Below, in pieces: positions 39,236-48,227 of a DNA stretch of 64,000 bases (the first letter of the stretch is position 1; each line of letters starts with the position of its first letter). The position numbers and the translations under genes were made by a program. Under the pieces are notes generated by a model. The model did no database searches. It was not told the DNA's origin and worked only from the letters and a program-made list of their open reading frames with translations. The stretch is from Pseudomaricurvus hydrocarbonicus (lineage in GTDB: Bacteria > Pseudomonadota > Gammaproteobacteria > Pseudomonadales > Cellvibrionaceae). Location of the stretch: positions 124,001 through 188,000 of the forward strand of contig NZ_JAAONZ010000008.1 of NCBI RefSeq assembly GCF_011602365.1. Reading direction: 5' to 3'.

Positions 39236-41116
39236 GTGACTGCTGAAACCTCTATACCTTCGCCAGAGGCGCTGGCAAAGCAAGATAATACTCCGGCCCG
39301 TTTGACCCTGGATGAACTGAACCAGTTTGCCGAGCGTGGCCAGGGTTACGATGCCTGGTTGCACAATCTGATGGCGGACATTCCGGCGTTCAATGCCGCC
39401 TTACTGGCGGTGCAAACGGACCGGGGTGTGATGCAACCGGTCACGCTGTGGCCACGGCAACAGGCTCAGCTGGATCGCTTGGGCGACCTGGTGGATGCCT
39501 GCGGTGAGCGGCAGAGGCCCTTGATTCTGTCGCCGACAACCGGTGAGGAGTATGGCCTGGCCTATCCGCTGTTTGTGGATGGCTTTATGGTGGCGGTGTT
39601 TGCCGGTTATGTGTCTTTGTCTACGCACGACCCCGACGTGGTCATGGCCGATGTGGAGAAGCACAGTCTCTGGATCGAAAGCCGTTTTCATCGCGACGCC
39701 TATCAACAGCAACGGGAAGCCTTCCAGCGCCAGCAGGCCGTTATTGATGGCTATGTGGCCGTGAGCAAGGGCAAGGCCATCAAGCAAGCGGCGCTGCAAT
39801 GGGTCGATTCACTGGCGCGGGGCTTCGATTGCGATCGTGTCTCCATGGGCGTGGTCAAGCAAGGGCTGGTAACGCTGGATGTGATTTCCGGCAGCAGTGA
39901 TTTTGCCCTCAACAACGTCACCGCCAAGCAAATTACCCAGGCGATGCAAGAGGCCTGCGATCAGCGCCGTGCCATCGTCTGGCCAGTAGCCGATGCCGAG
40001 ACTGATGAGGCAGACACGGCTATTGATGGCGGAGGTATCCGCCTGCAAGCGGAAAAACTGTCGCTGGCGCAGCGCAACGCCGCCGTGCTGACTGTGCCGG
40101 TCTATTACCAGGATGAAATCGATCTGGTGTTGACGTTTGAACGCCCGGCCAAAGCACCGTTTACGCAGCTGGACGTTGATCGGCTCGAAGCCAATGTGGC
40201 TCTCGTCGGGGTGGCGTTTCACCACCGCCAGCAAGCCGAGCTGTCCTTTTGGGGAGGCTGCCGACGTCATGTCCGTTTGCAATTGGAGCGCTTGCTGGCA
40301 CCGGGATACGTCAAGCGCAAGTTGTTCTTTATCGGCCTGACCGCACTGGTGGTGTTTTTTTCACTGGCTCGGGGCGAGTATCAGATTAATGCTGACGCGG
40401 TGTTGGAACCGCTTCAGATTCGGGTAGTGTCGGCGCCGTTTAACGGCTACCTCAAGTCTGCTGGCTTCCGGGCGGGCGACCGGGTAGAGAAGGGCCAATT
40501 GCTCGCCTCCATGGAAGACAATGAGCTGCGGCTGGAAAAAATCAAGTCCATCAGTCTGTTGTCGCAGAACAACAAGCAGTATACCGAAGCTCTGGCCGGA
40601 CGCGACCGGGCGCAGGCCCAGATTTACGCTGCGCAAATGGATCAGGCCAAGGCGCAATTGGCTTCGGCGGAACGCAAGCTGGAGCGCTCAGAGCTGAGGG
40701 CAGCTTTTGATGCGTTGGTGGTCAGTGGTGATTTGAGTCAGCGCATTGGTGGTTCTGTGTCTCAGGGCGAAGAGCTGTTTCGACTTTCTCCCATGACCGA
40801 TTATCGTTTGATTCTCTACGTCAACGAATATCGCGTTGGCGATGTGCTCTCGGGGCAACGCGGACGTGTGGTGTTGTCGTCCATGCCTGATAAAGGCTTC
40901 GACTTCGAGGTGAAGATGCTCACGCCAGTGACGGAAGTGCGGGATGGCTCCACGGTTTTTCGGGTGGAAGCGCGTTTGTCCGCGACTCATGCGTTGTTTC
41001 GGCCGGGGCTGGTAGGAATCGCCAAGGTCTCTGCCGGCCGGCGTCACCTGATAGATATCTGGACACTCGATCTGCGCAAGTGGCTGGCGCTAAAGCTTTG
41101 GTCTTTTTGGGGCTGA
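39236..41116 (+). CDS. GAF-domain / HlyD-type membrane-fusion protein
   Basis: A 626-residue inner-membrane adaptor with an unusually long cytoplasmic part. Residues ~180-340 look like a GAF domain (FDCDRVSMGVVKQGLVTLDV through VALVGVAFHHRQQ). One membrane span lies at ~361-378 (KLFFIGLTALVVFFSLA). The periplasmic part has the HlyD layout: lipoyl-like half VVSAPFNGYLKSAGFRAGD, a helical hairpin (~430-485), the second lipoyl half and a beta-barrel domain with FRPGLVGIAKVSAG. The start is GTG 39236, five bases after the preceding stop, with only a weak ribosome-binding site, which suggests translational coupling. Known HlyD-type adaptors bridge an inner-membrane pump and TolC. The GAF part could sense a small ligand or bind the motor. 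It is probably one arm of the giant protein's export complex. Confidence 0.85.
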   Translation: MTAETSIPSPEALAKQDNTPARLTLDELNQFAERGQGYDAWLHNLMADIPAFNAALLAVQTDRGVMQPVTLWPRQQAQLDRLGDLVDACGERQRPLILSPTTGEEYGLAYPLFVDGFMVAVFAGYVSLSTHDPDVVMADVEKHSLWIESRFHRDAYQQQREAFQRQQAVIDGYVAVSKGKAIKQAALQWVDSLARGFDCDRVSMGVVKQGLVTLDVISGSSDFALNNVTAKQITQAMQEACDQRRAIVWPVADAETDEADTAIDGGGIRLQAEKLSLAQRNAAVLTVPVYYQDEIDLVLTFERPAKAPFTQLDVDRLEANVALVGVAFHHRQQAELSFWGGCRRHVRLQLERLLAPGYVKRKLFFIGLTALVVFFSLARGEYQINADAVLEPLQIRVVSAPFNGYLKSAGFRAGDRVEKGQLLASMEDNELRLEKIKSISLLSQNNKQYTEALAGRDRAQAQIYAAQMDQAKAQLASAERKLERSELRAAFDALVVSGDLSQRIGGSVSQGEELFRLSPMTDYRLILYVNEYRVGDVLSGQRGRVVLSSMPDKGFDFEVKMLTPVTEVRDGSTVFRVEARLSATHALFRPGLVGIAKVSAGRRHLIDIWTLDLRKWLALKLWSFWG

Positions 41117-41157
41117 TGCCCGGGTTTTTCAGAAATTAGGCAGGGAAACACAGGGCA

Positions 41158-43296
41158 ATGTCACTGTTCAGCAAAAACTGGTATCTGGTTGAAAGCCTCA
41201 AGCCGCGCTTAAAACCCCAGGTCGAAATTACACCTCAACAGCAGCGTGGCGAGCGGGCCTATGCCCTGCGCGATCCGGTGTCGGGCTCCATTCAGCTTTA
41301 TACCGAGCAAGCCTACACCGTCGTCGGGCTGATGAATGGCGAGCGCAGCCTGAACGATATCTGGCTGCTGGCCGGCGACTCCCTGCAGGATGCGCTGCCG
41401 ACTCAGCAAGATGTTATTTCCCTGGTGGCTTCACTGTACCAGTTGGACATGCTCTATCTGGACGCGCCTGGTAACGCGTTGGATTTATTCCAGCGTCGGG
41501 ACAAAAAGCAGGAGAAAAAGCGCCTGCAGAAACTCTATTCGCCGCTGTCTGTTCAAATCCCTTTGTGGGATCCGACCCGTTTCCTCGATCGCTTTTGTCC
41601 GCTGGTGGATCGATTGATGGGCAAGTGGCTGCTGGCTTTGTACCTGCTGGTGACGCTGACCGGACTGGTGGTCGCGGCGCAGCATTTCGAGGCACTGACG
41701 GCAAACGCGGCCGATCGTATTCTGGCCGCAGAAAATTTGTTCTTGCTGTGGTTCCTCTACCCGCTGGTGAAAATTATTCACGAGCTGGGGCATGCCGTTA
41801 TCGTACGCCGATACGGTGGCCAGGTGCATGAAGTCGGGGTGATGTTCCTGGTGTTTTTCCCCATGCCCTACGTCAATGCCTCCGAGTCGGCGGCCTTTTC
41901 CAGCAAGTACCAGCGTATGACGGTGGCCGCAGCCGGGTTAATTGTGGAATTGTTTATCGCCGCTGTGGCGGTGATTCTGTGGAGCATGGCCAGTGAGGGC
42001 ATGGTCAAATCCATGCTCTATAACGTGGCGTTTATGGCGGGTGTGTCGACGCTGCTGTTTAATGGCAACCCGCTGCTCAAGTTCGACGCCTACTATGTCT
42101 TGTCCGACTACCTGGAAATCCCCAATTTGGCGAAAAAATCGGTCAGTTATTGGGGCTATCTGGTCAAACGCTACGTTTTCCGTTTTCGAGAACTGGAGGA
42201 TCCGGCCCAGGATCTTCGCGAGCGCTACTGGCTGTTTTTCTACAACCTGTTTTCCTTCGTGTACCGGGTCGTGATTTCCATCTCCATCATCTTGTTTATC
42301 GGCAGTCAGTACTTTGTGGTGGGGGTTATGCTGGGTATCTGGACCCTGGTCAGCAGTTGGGTTATCCCGTTTGTTAAAACCGTCAGCAAGCCGTTTACCG
42401 AGCCGCAATTTGCCTATCAGGGCCTCAACCCGAAGTGGGTGATGGCGGTGTTGGCACTGATGTGTTGGGGGCTGCTGTTTAAATTGCCGCTGCCCTACAG
42501 TTACACCGCCGCCGGTGTCTCCTGGACCGAACCCCACGAGCGGCTTTACGCCGGCGAGTCGGGGTTTGTCGAGCGCATACAGCTGCCGGCCGACGGTCAG
42601 GTGCTCGCGGGTCAGGAGCTTATCATCCTCACCAATTACGAACTGCTCGACCGCCTGGCGTCCGTCAAGGCGCAGTTGCAGGAGGCGCGCTCGCGGGTGC
42701 GTTCGGCCTACCAGGATCGGGCTCGCTCTAGCCTGGGGCAGGCTGAAGTCACGCGTTTTCAGGATGAACTGGCGGACATTGAATCGGCCTTGCTGCAAAC
42801 CTCGGTACAGGCCCGCACCAACGGTCGCATGGTAGTACAAGACCCGCAAACGCTGCCGCATCGCTATCTGAAGCGCGGTGAAATCATCGGTTATGTGTTG
42901 CATCCCGAGCGTCCACTGACGGTGCGGGTGGCGGTCGCGGAAACCGCGGCTGAGCGTGTGCTGGGGCAGGTTCAGGGGGTGAGCTTACGGCCGGCTTCGG
43001 ATCGCAGTGAGGAAATTCCGGCAACACTGGCCGCAGTGGTACCGCGGGTCAGTAAAGAGATTCCCAGTCCGGTGCTGTCGACCCAAGGGGGAGGCGAGAT
43101 TATTCTGGACCCCTCCAGCGACCAGGCCCTGCAGTCTCTGGAAAATTATGTCCTGATTGAGGTGGAAGCCGCAGGCCTGCCCATGACGCGTGTGTTCGAG
43201 CGCTTCTATGTGCGTTTTGACCTGCCGTCAGAGCCGCTGGCCAAGCGTCTTTACCGCCAGCTGCGGCAGGTGTTTATCGAGGAGTTCGATGTCTAG
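41158..43296 (+). CDS. PqqD-like / M50 site-2-protease / HlyD fusion membrane protein
   Basis: A 712-residue multi-span inner-membrane protein. Residues ~25-105 resemble a PqqD-like peptide-binding domain. Around eight hydrophobic segments follow. The M50 zinc motif is H208-E-L-G-H212 (KIIHELGHAVIVRRYGG), and the second metal ligand region is NGNPLLKFDAYY with D310, so both site-2-protease motifs are intact. The C-terminal third (~455-712) is HlyD-like: lipoyl half GESGFVERIQLPADGQVLAG, a coiled-coil hairpin and a beta barrel. ATG 41158 follows the previous gene by 41 bases, and its end overlaps the SecA-like gene by 8 bases. It could form the inner-membrane core of the exporter and possibly clip the giant protein during passage; both ideas are inference. 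M50/HlyD fusions also occur near peptide-maturation genes in other bacteria. Confidence 0.87.
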   Translation: MSLFSKNWYLVESLKPRLKPQVEITPQQQRGERAYALRDPVSGSIQLYTEQAYTVVGLMNGERSLNDIWLLAGDSLQDALPTQQDVISLVASLYQLDMLYLDAPGNALDLFQRRDKKQEKKRLQKLYSPLSVQIPLWDPTRFLDRFCPLVDRLMGKWLLALYLLVTLTGLVVAAQHFEALTANAADRILAAENLFLLWFLYPLVKIIHELGHAVIVRRYGGQVHEVGVMFLVFFPMPYVNASESAAFSSKYQRMTVAAAGLIVELFIAAVAVILWSMASEGMVKSMLYNVAFMAGVSTLLFNGNPLLKFDAYYVLSDYLEIPNLAKKSVSYWGYLVKRYVFRFRELEDPAQDLRERYWLFFYNLFSFVYRVVISISIILFIGSQYFVVGVMLGIWTLVSSWVIPFVKTVSKPFTEPQFAYQGLNPKWVMAVLALMCWGLLFKLPLPYSYTAAGVSWTEPHERLYAGESGFVERIQLPADGQVLAGQELIILTNYELLDRLASVKAQLQEARSRVRSAYQDRARSSLGQAEVTRFQDELADIESALLQTSVQARTNGRMVVQDPQTLPHRYLKRGEIIGYVLHPERPLTVRVAVAETAAERVLGQVQGVSLRPASDRSEEIPATLAAVVPRVSKEIPSPVLSTQGGGEIILDPSSDQALQSLENYVLIEVEAAGLPMTRVFERFYVRFDLPSEPLAKRLYRQLRQVFIEEFDV

Positions 43297-45346
43297 CGCC
43301 TCCCGTTCGGGCCGGTCGCCATGGCCGGCACGTCATGCCGTCTCGGTTGCCCTTCGGCCTGAGCGCGATTACTACACTCTGTCCTGGCTGGATCGATACT
43401 GGCGTGCGCTCTACAGTCGATGTTTGTGGCCGCTGCCGCGGCTGTGGTTTTCTCCCGGGCGCCTGGCGCGAAAGATCATCACCGCCTCTGACGTTTTACA
43501 GCCTCTGGATGAGGCCGAATTTCAGCAGCATTTACTGGCTGTGCGGCAGCGTCTGGTGCGCGAGGGCATTCAGTTGTCGACACTGGTGATGGCCTTTGCC
43601 GCGGTGCGTGAAGCCGCTGGCCGCAGCCTGGGGATGCGCCATCACCATACCCAGATTCGGGCGTCGCTGATCATGTTGCGCGGCATGGTGGCGGAAATGG
43701 CCACGGGTGAAGGCAAGACGCTCGCCTGTACCCTGGCGTCCTGCACCGCGGCAATGGCGGGCATTAAAGTGCATGTGGTGACCACCAACGATTACCTGGC
43801 GGAACGGGACTGTGAGGAAATGCTGCCGCTGTTCCATTATCTGGGGCTGTCGGCGGGAGCTCTCAACAGTGACACGGAGCTGCCACAGCGGCAGAAAATT
43901 TATCACAGCGATATCCTCTACAGCGCCAACAATGAATTGGTGTTTGACTATCTTAAGGATCTGCTGGTGCTTGGCGAGCGCCGGCAAACCGTGGATGTCT
44001 ATCGCGACAGCCTGACCACCGGCGCGGCCTCGATTACCGGACAGCTGATGCATCAGGGGTTGGTGTTTGCGATTGTCGATGAAGCCGACAGTGTGTTCAT
44101 TGACGAGTCGCGTACACCGCTGGTGATCTCCGGCGGGGATTTACCGCAGGCCGATAGCGAGGATTTTCTGCGGCAGATTATGTCGCTGGCGCAAACCCTG
44201 GAAGAGGGACGACAGTACGAGATTGCCTGGCAGCAGCGGCGCATTATCCTGTTGCCGGCCGGTCGGCAAGGCATAGAGACTCTGGCGGAATCCGCAGAGG
44301 CTGGGATGAGCTGGCTGCAGCGTGCCCGCAGCGAGGAGCTGCTGGTCCAGGCCTTAACGGCGTTGCACCTCTTTCAACGCGACAAGCACTACATTGTTGG
44401 CGTCGAACCCGGGTCCGACGACGATGAGTCTGCGGCCAAGGTGATGATTGTCGATGACTATACCGGTCGCCTGGCGGCAGATCGTTCCTGGGAGGGCGGG
44501 CTGCACCAGTTGATCGAAATTAAGGAAGACTGTGAGCTGACCCAGCCGCAAAAAACGCTGGCCAAAATCAGTTATCAGCAATTTTTCCGTAAATACTTTT
44601 ATCTGTCCGGCATGACCGGTACCGCCAGAGAGGTCAAGGACGAGTTCTACAGCGTCTATGGGCTGCTGGTGTACAAGGTGCCGCTGTTGCGCAAAAGCCG
44701 CCGCCGGTTGCTGCGCTATCGGGTCTACCCCACCATGGCGGCCAAGGAGCAGGCCATCATCGCTGCGGTGCAGAAAAAAATTGCCGCCGGGCAGGCGGTG
44801 CTGGTCGGCACCGCCACCGTGGACCAGTCAGAACGTCTGGCGCAGCAGCTGCAGGCGGCAGAGATTGAGTTCGAGCTTCTCACCGCCAAGCAGGATGCCG
44901 ATGAGGCTGGCGTGGTGGCGCGGGCGGGTCAGAGCGGACGGGTAACCCTGGCCACCTCCATGGCCGGGCGCGGTACGGACATCAAGCTCACAGCGCAAAC
45001 GCGCGAGGCCGGTGGCCTGCACGTCATCATTTGCGAATTGCAGGATGCCAGTCGTATCGACCGGCAACTGGAAGGTCGCGGAGCCCGTCAGGGCGACCCC
45101 GGCAGCGTGGAGTACCTGTTGTCTTTCGACGACCCGCTGGTGCAGGTGTATGGACGCAAGCTGTATCGTTTGCTCCAGCCGCTGTTCTTCCTGCCTTATA
45201 TAGGTCACTGGTGTGGGCGACGCCTGCAGCGGTATTGCCAGTGGCAGCTGGAGCGCAAGCACGCCCGTGAGCGCCGAATGACCCAAAAAAACGATGAGCA
45301 GGAAAAGAAAACGCTGGCGTTCCTGGGGGATGGCAAGTGGGGATAG
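43289..45346 (+). CDS. SecA-like ATPase, short form (accessory secretion motor)
   Basis: A 685-residue cytoplasmic ATPase of the SecA family; housekeeping SecA has about 900 residues. Walker A is M137-ATGEGKT and Walker B D264-EAD, with SVFIDESRTPLVISG as in SecA. Next come DYTGRLAADRSWEGGLHQ (end of the preprotein cross-linking region) and FYLSGMTGTA. The second helicase domain has MAGRGTDIKL (from 558) and EGRGARQGDPGS (from 595). Little remains after that: most helical scaffold and wing sequence and the cysteine-rich zinc tail are missing, replaced by a basic end. ATG 43289 has GAGGAG just upstream and overlaps the previous gene; an in-frame start at 43190 would read through that gene and is rejected. 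It is probably the motor for the linked export system. Confidence 0.9.
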   Translation: MSSASRSGRSPWPARHAVSVALRPERDYYTLSWLDRYWRALYSRCLWPLPRLWFSPGRLARKIITASDVLQPLDEAEFQQHLLAVRQRLVREGIQLSTLVMAFAAVREAAGRSLGMRHHHTQIRASLIMLRGMVAEMATGEGKTLACTLASCTAAMAGIKVHVVTTNDYLAERDCEEMLPLFHYLGLSAGALNSDTELPQRQKIYHSDILYSANNELVFDYLKDLLVLGERRQTVDVYRDSLTTGAASITGQLMHQGLVFAIVDEADSVFIDESRTPLVISGGDLPQADSEDFLRQIMSLAQTLEEGRQYEIAWQQRRIILLPAGRQGIETLAESAEAGMSWLQRARSEELLVQALTALHLFQRDKHYIVGVEPGSDDDESAAKVMIVDDYTGRLAADRSWEGGLHQLIEIKEDCELTQPQKTLAKISYQQFFRKYFYLSGMTGTAREVKDEFYSVYGLLVYKVPLLRKSRRRLLRYRVYPTMAAKEQAIIAAVQKKIAAGQAVLVGTATVDQSERLAQQLQAAEIEFELLTAKQDADEAGVVARAGQSGRVTLATSMAGRGTDIKLTAQTREAGGLHVIICELQDASRIDRQLEGRGARQGDPGSVEYLLSFDDPLVQVYGRKLYRLLQPLFFLPYIGHWCGRRLQRYCQWQLERKHARERRMTQKNDEQEKKTLAFLGDGKWG

Positions 45347-45395
45347 AAGCAGAGATAATGATTTTGAAGACAGTGACAGTAATTGAGGGGAAGGG

Positions 45396-46157
45396 ATGAA
45401 AGGGCGACAGAGACTTGCGACGCGGTCGATCGCGGCGACGTTGACGCTGGCCATGTCGGCCATGTCGGTGATGGCCGCTGAACCGGCCGAGACACCGTCC
45501 TATCTGCCCTCCGTGGGGTGTATTATCGAGCCCAGCGTGCGGATTGAAGTGTCCAGCCCGGTAGAGGGCGTGCTGGAGCAGCGGCCGATCAAGCTGGGTG
45601 AGGACGTGAAAAAAGGCCAGTTGCTGTTTTCCCTGCGCTCGGACGTGGAAAAAGCCTCGGTCGAGTTGGCTCGGATACGGGCAGAATTTGCCCTGCGCCA
45701 CTATCAGCGCAACGACGACCTTTATCAGGATGAGTTGATCTCGGTGCACGAGCGCGATGAGTTCCAGACCGATTATCAGGTCACTCTGAAAGAGCTGCAG
45801 CAGTCTGAGGCGATCCTCGGGTTGCGTTCCGTGGTCAGCACCATCGATGGGGTGGTGGTGGATTATTTTGTTGAATCCGGTGAGTTTGTCACCACCGAGC
45901 CGGTCATGGCTTTGGCCACCCTCGACCCGCTGGAGGTGGAGGTGGTGATGCCCTACAGTTCGCTGGGCAGTGTGGGGCCAACAGATGTACTGACCGTGTT
46001 TCCGGTGGAGCCTGTTGGCGGCGAATACCGCGCCGCAGTGACGTTGATTGACCCGGTCATTGACGCCGCCAGTGGCACATACCGTATTCGAGCGCTGATT
46101 GATAACCCCAGGCGCCGGTTGCCGGCCGGGGTCGAATGCAAGGTCGGGAAAGGCTGA
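45396..46157 (+). CDS. Short HlyD/RND-type periplasmic adaptor
   Basis: A 253-residue periplasmic adaptor with a cleavable-looking signal peptide (RSIAATLTLAMSAMSVMAAE). The lipoyl half EVSSPVEGVLEQRPIKLGED is followed by a short helical hairpin (~70-130), the second half STIDGVVVDYFVESGEFV and a beta-barrel domain ending RRRLPAGVECKVGKG. It is shorter than typical RND adaptors (about 350-400 residues), with only a small hairpin and no clear membrane-proximal domain. ATG 45396 is preceded by GAGGGG. It lies 49 bases after the SecA-like gene and is the last gene of the cluster. A third adaptor in one cluster suggests a multi-part conduit to the TolC-like protein. Confidence 0.88.
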   Translation: MKGRQRLATRSIAATLTLAMSAMSVMAAEPAETPSYLPSVGCIIEPSVRIEVSSPVEGVLEQRPIKLGEDVKKGQLLFSLRSDVEKASVELARIRAEFALRHYQRNDDLYQDELISVHERDEFQTDYQVTLKELQQSEAILGLRSVVSTIDGVVVDYFVESGEFVTTEPVMALATLDPLEVEVVMPYSSLGSVGPTDVLTVFPVEPVGGEYRAAVTLIDPVIDAASGTYRIRALIDNPRRRLPAGVECKVGKG

Positions 46158-46234
46158 TGGTCGGGGGGAGGGCTGGTTAATTCTGGCTAAAGTCTGTAGC
46201 CTGTTCGGCCAGGCAGCGGCAGGCTTCTCGTCTT

Positions 46235-46300
46235 AGATCCTTAGTAGATTCTTAGTAGATCCATGGTAGATCCTTATGGACCCTTAGTGGGTCCTTACCG
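46235..46300. repeat. Degenerate 11-bp tandem repeat, about six units
   Basis: Successive 11-base units start at 46235 (AGATCCTTAGT), 46246 (AGATTCTTAGT), 46257 (AGATCCATGGT), 46268 (AGATCCTTATG), 46279 (GACCCTTAGTG) and 46290 (GGTCCTTACCG). The first four are close copies; the last two have drifted. The array ends 80 bases before the S10 promoter -35 box. Confidence 0.8.
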
Positions 46301-46380
46301 GGGGGCAGCCATAAGAAACATATATATAAAGAAGAAAGAACGGTTGGCTGCCAATGCTCAAAATATATGCAAAATAGGTG

Positions 46381-46409
46381 TTGACTCACCAATCTCCCGT
46401 CTATAGAAT
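46381..46409 (+). promoter_or_regulatory. S10 operon promoter candidate
   Basis: A -35 TTGACT (46381-46386) and a -10 TAGAAT (46404-46409) are separated by 17 bases. Each box is one base from the sigma-70 consensus. A transcript would start near 46416 and carry a leader of about 90 bases before rpsJ. Confidence 0.7.
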
Positions 46410-46426
46410 TCGGCTTCCTTTTTTGA

Positions 46427-46819
<393 letters not shown>

Positions 46820-46952
46820 TCTGTGTAGGTAAAAGAAAAACTCAAGTTTAAATACAATTTGTGCCGATACCTGACATTCCGTCAGGTTGTGTAACGCTCT
46901 GAAATGGGCGGCCATAGCGGGTAAAAGCCCCGTACACTGAGAGGTTAATGTA

Positions 46953-47594
46953 ATGACGATTGGAATAATCGGTCGTAAAAGCGGTATGACCCGCGTTTTC
47001 ACCGAAGAAGGTGTTTCCCTTCCTGTATCTGTGATTGAGGTTGATCCCAATCGCATCACCCAGGTTAAGAGCGTAGATACCGACGGTTACAGTGCTGTAC
47101 AAGTAACCTTAGGGTCTCGTCGTGCCTCCCGTGTGACCAAGTCTCAGGCAGGTCATTTTGCCAAAGCATCTCAAGAAGCCGGTCGCGGCGTTTTTGAATT
47201 GCGCAACGACGAAGGCGAAGCTTTCGAAGTTGGTGGTGAAATTACTGTTGCTGCATTCGAGGCTGGTCAGCTTGTAGATGTTACTGGTAACTCCAAAGGT
47301 AAAGGTTTTGCTGGTGGCGTTAAGCGTTGGAACTTCCATATGCAAGACGCGACTCACGGTAACTCTCTTTCTCACCGTGCTCCTGGTTCAATTGGCCAAT
47401 GCCAAACGCCAGGTCGTGTTTTCAAAGGCAAGAAAATGGCCGGACATATGGGTGCTGAACGCGTAACCGTTCAAAACCTTGAAATTGTTCGTGTCGACGC
47501 TGAACGTAATCTGTTGCTGGTTAAAGGTGCGATCCCCGGTGCTCCCGGTGGTGATGTGATCGTGCGTCCGGCTGTCAAGCAGCGCAACGGCTAA
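46953..47594 (+). CDS. rplC: 50S ribosomal protein L3
   Basis: 213 residues, full length. It is an early assembly protein whose loop reaches the peptidyl-transferase centre. It begins [20 protein letters not shown]. The conserved central stretch is [20 protein letters not shown] followed by [18 protein letters not shown]. The glutamine in QTPGR is the one methylated by PrmB in E. coli. ATG 46953 is preceded by GAGAGG. The gene sits 18 bases before rplD. Confidence 0.98.
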   Translation: MTIGIIGRKSGMTRVFTEEGVSLPVSVIEVDPNRITQVKSVDTDGYSAVQVTLGSRRASRVTKSQAGHFAKASQEAGRGVFELRNDEGEAFEVGGEITVAAFEAGQLVDVTGNSKGKGFAGGVKRWNFHMQDATHGNSLSHRAPGSIGQCQTPGRVFKGKKMAGHMGAERVTVQNLEIVRVDAERNLLLVKGAIPGAPGGDVIVRPAVKQRNG

Positions 47595-47612
47595 GTTCCG
47601 AGGGTTTCGACG

Positions 47613-48227
47613 ATGGATTTGAATATTGCTACTCCCGAAGGCGCCAAAGGTACAGTAACTGTATCTGAAGTTGCATTCGGTAAAGAGTTTAATCAAGACC
47701 TGGTTCACCAGGCGGTAACTGCTTACTTGGCAGGCGCCCGTCAGGGAACTAAGGCACAGAAGAACCGTTCTGCGGTATCTGGCGGTGGCAAAAAGCCATG
47801 GCGTCAGAAAGGTACTGGCCGTGCACGTGCTGGTACTATCCGTAGCCCACTGTGGCGTTCTGGTGGCGTAACTTTCGCTGCTCAGCCACGTGATCATGCT
47901 CAGAAGCTGAATAAGAAAATGTACCGCGCTGCTTTGCGCTGCATTCTTTCTGAGTTGAACCGCCAGGAGCGTTTGGTTGTTGTTGAGTCTTTCGATATCG
48001 ATGCTCCCAAGACCAAGTCTCTGGTTCAGCAATTGGCTCAGTACGACCTGAAAGACGCACTGATTGTGTCTGAACAAGTTAGCGAGAATCTGTATCTGGC
48101 ATCACGCAACCTGCACAAGGTTGACGTTCGCGATGTTCAGGGTGTGGATCCGGTTAGCCTGATTCGCTTTGACAAGGTTGTTATGACTGTTTCAGCTCTG
48201 AAAAAGTTTGAGGAGATCCTGGGATGA
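47613..48227 (+). CDS. rplD: 50S ribosomal protein L4
   Basis: 204 residues, full length. It lines the exit-tunnel constriction, and in E. coli it also represses the S10 operon and inhibits RNase E. The tunnel loop region is visible as [20 protein letters not shown] then [16 protein letters not shown]. The stop overlaps the rplW start in ATGA at 48224-48227, so the two genes are translationally coupled. The S10 leader here is short, so L4 autoregulation of the E. coli kind is not evident. Confidence 0.98.
   Translation: MDLNIATPEGAKGTVTVSEVAFGKEFNQDLVHQAVTAYLAGARQGTKAQKNRSAVSGGGKKPWRQKGTGRARAGTIRSPLWRSGGVTFAAQPRDHAQKLNKKMYRAALRCILSELNRQERLVVVESFDIDAPKTKSLVQQLAQYDLKDALIVSEQVSENLYLASRNLHKVDVRDVQGVDPVSLIRFDKVVMTVSALKKFEEILG

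Noticed and set aside
43190-43288. An upstream in-frame start for the SecA-like gene
   Set aside because: It would translate about 100 bases of the preceding gene in another frame, giving cysteine- and serine-rich residues with no family match. ATG 43289 has a good ribosome-binding site and the usual short overlap.
8649-46157. A classical type I secretion operon
   Set aside because: TolC- and HlyD-type parts are present, but no ABC transporter with membrane and ATPase domains is encoded anywhere in the window; the ATPase present is SecA-like.
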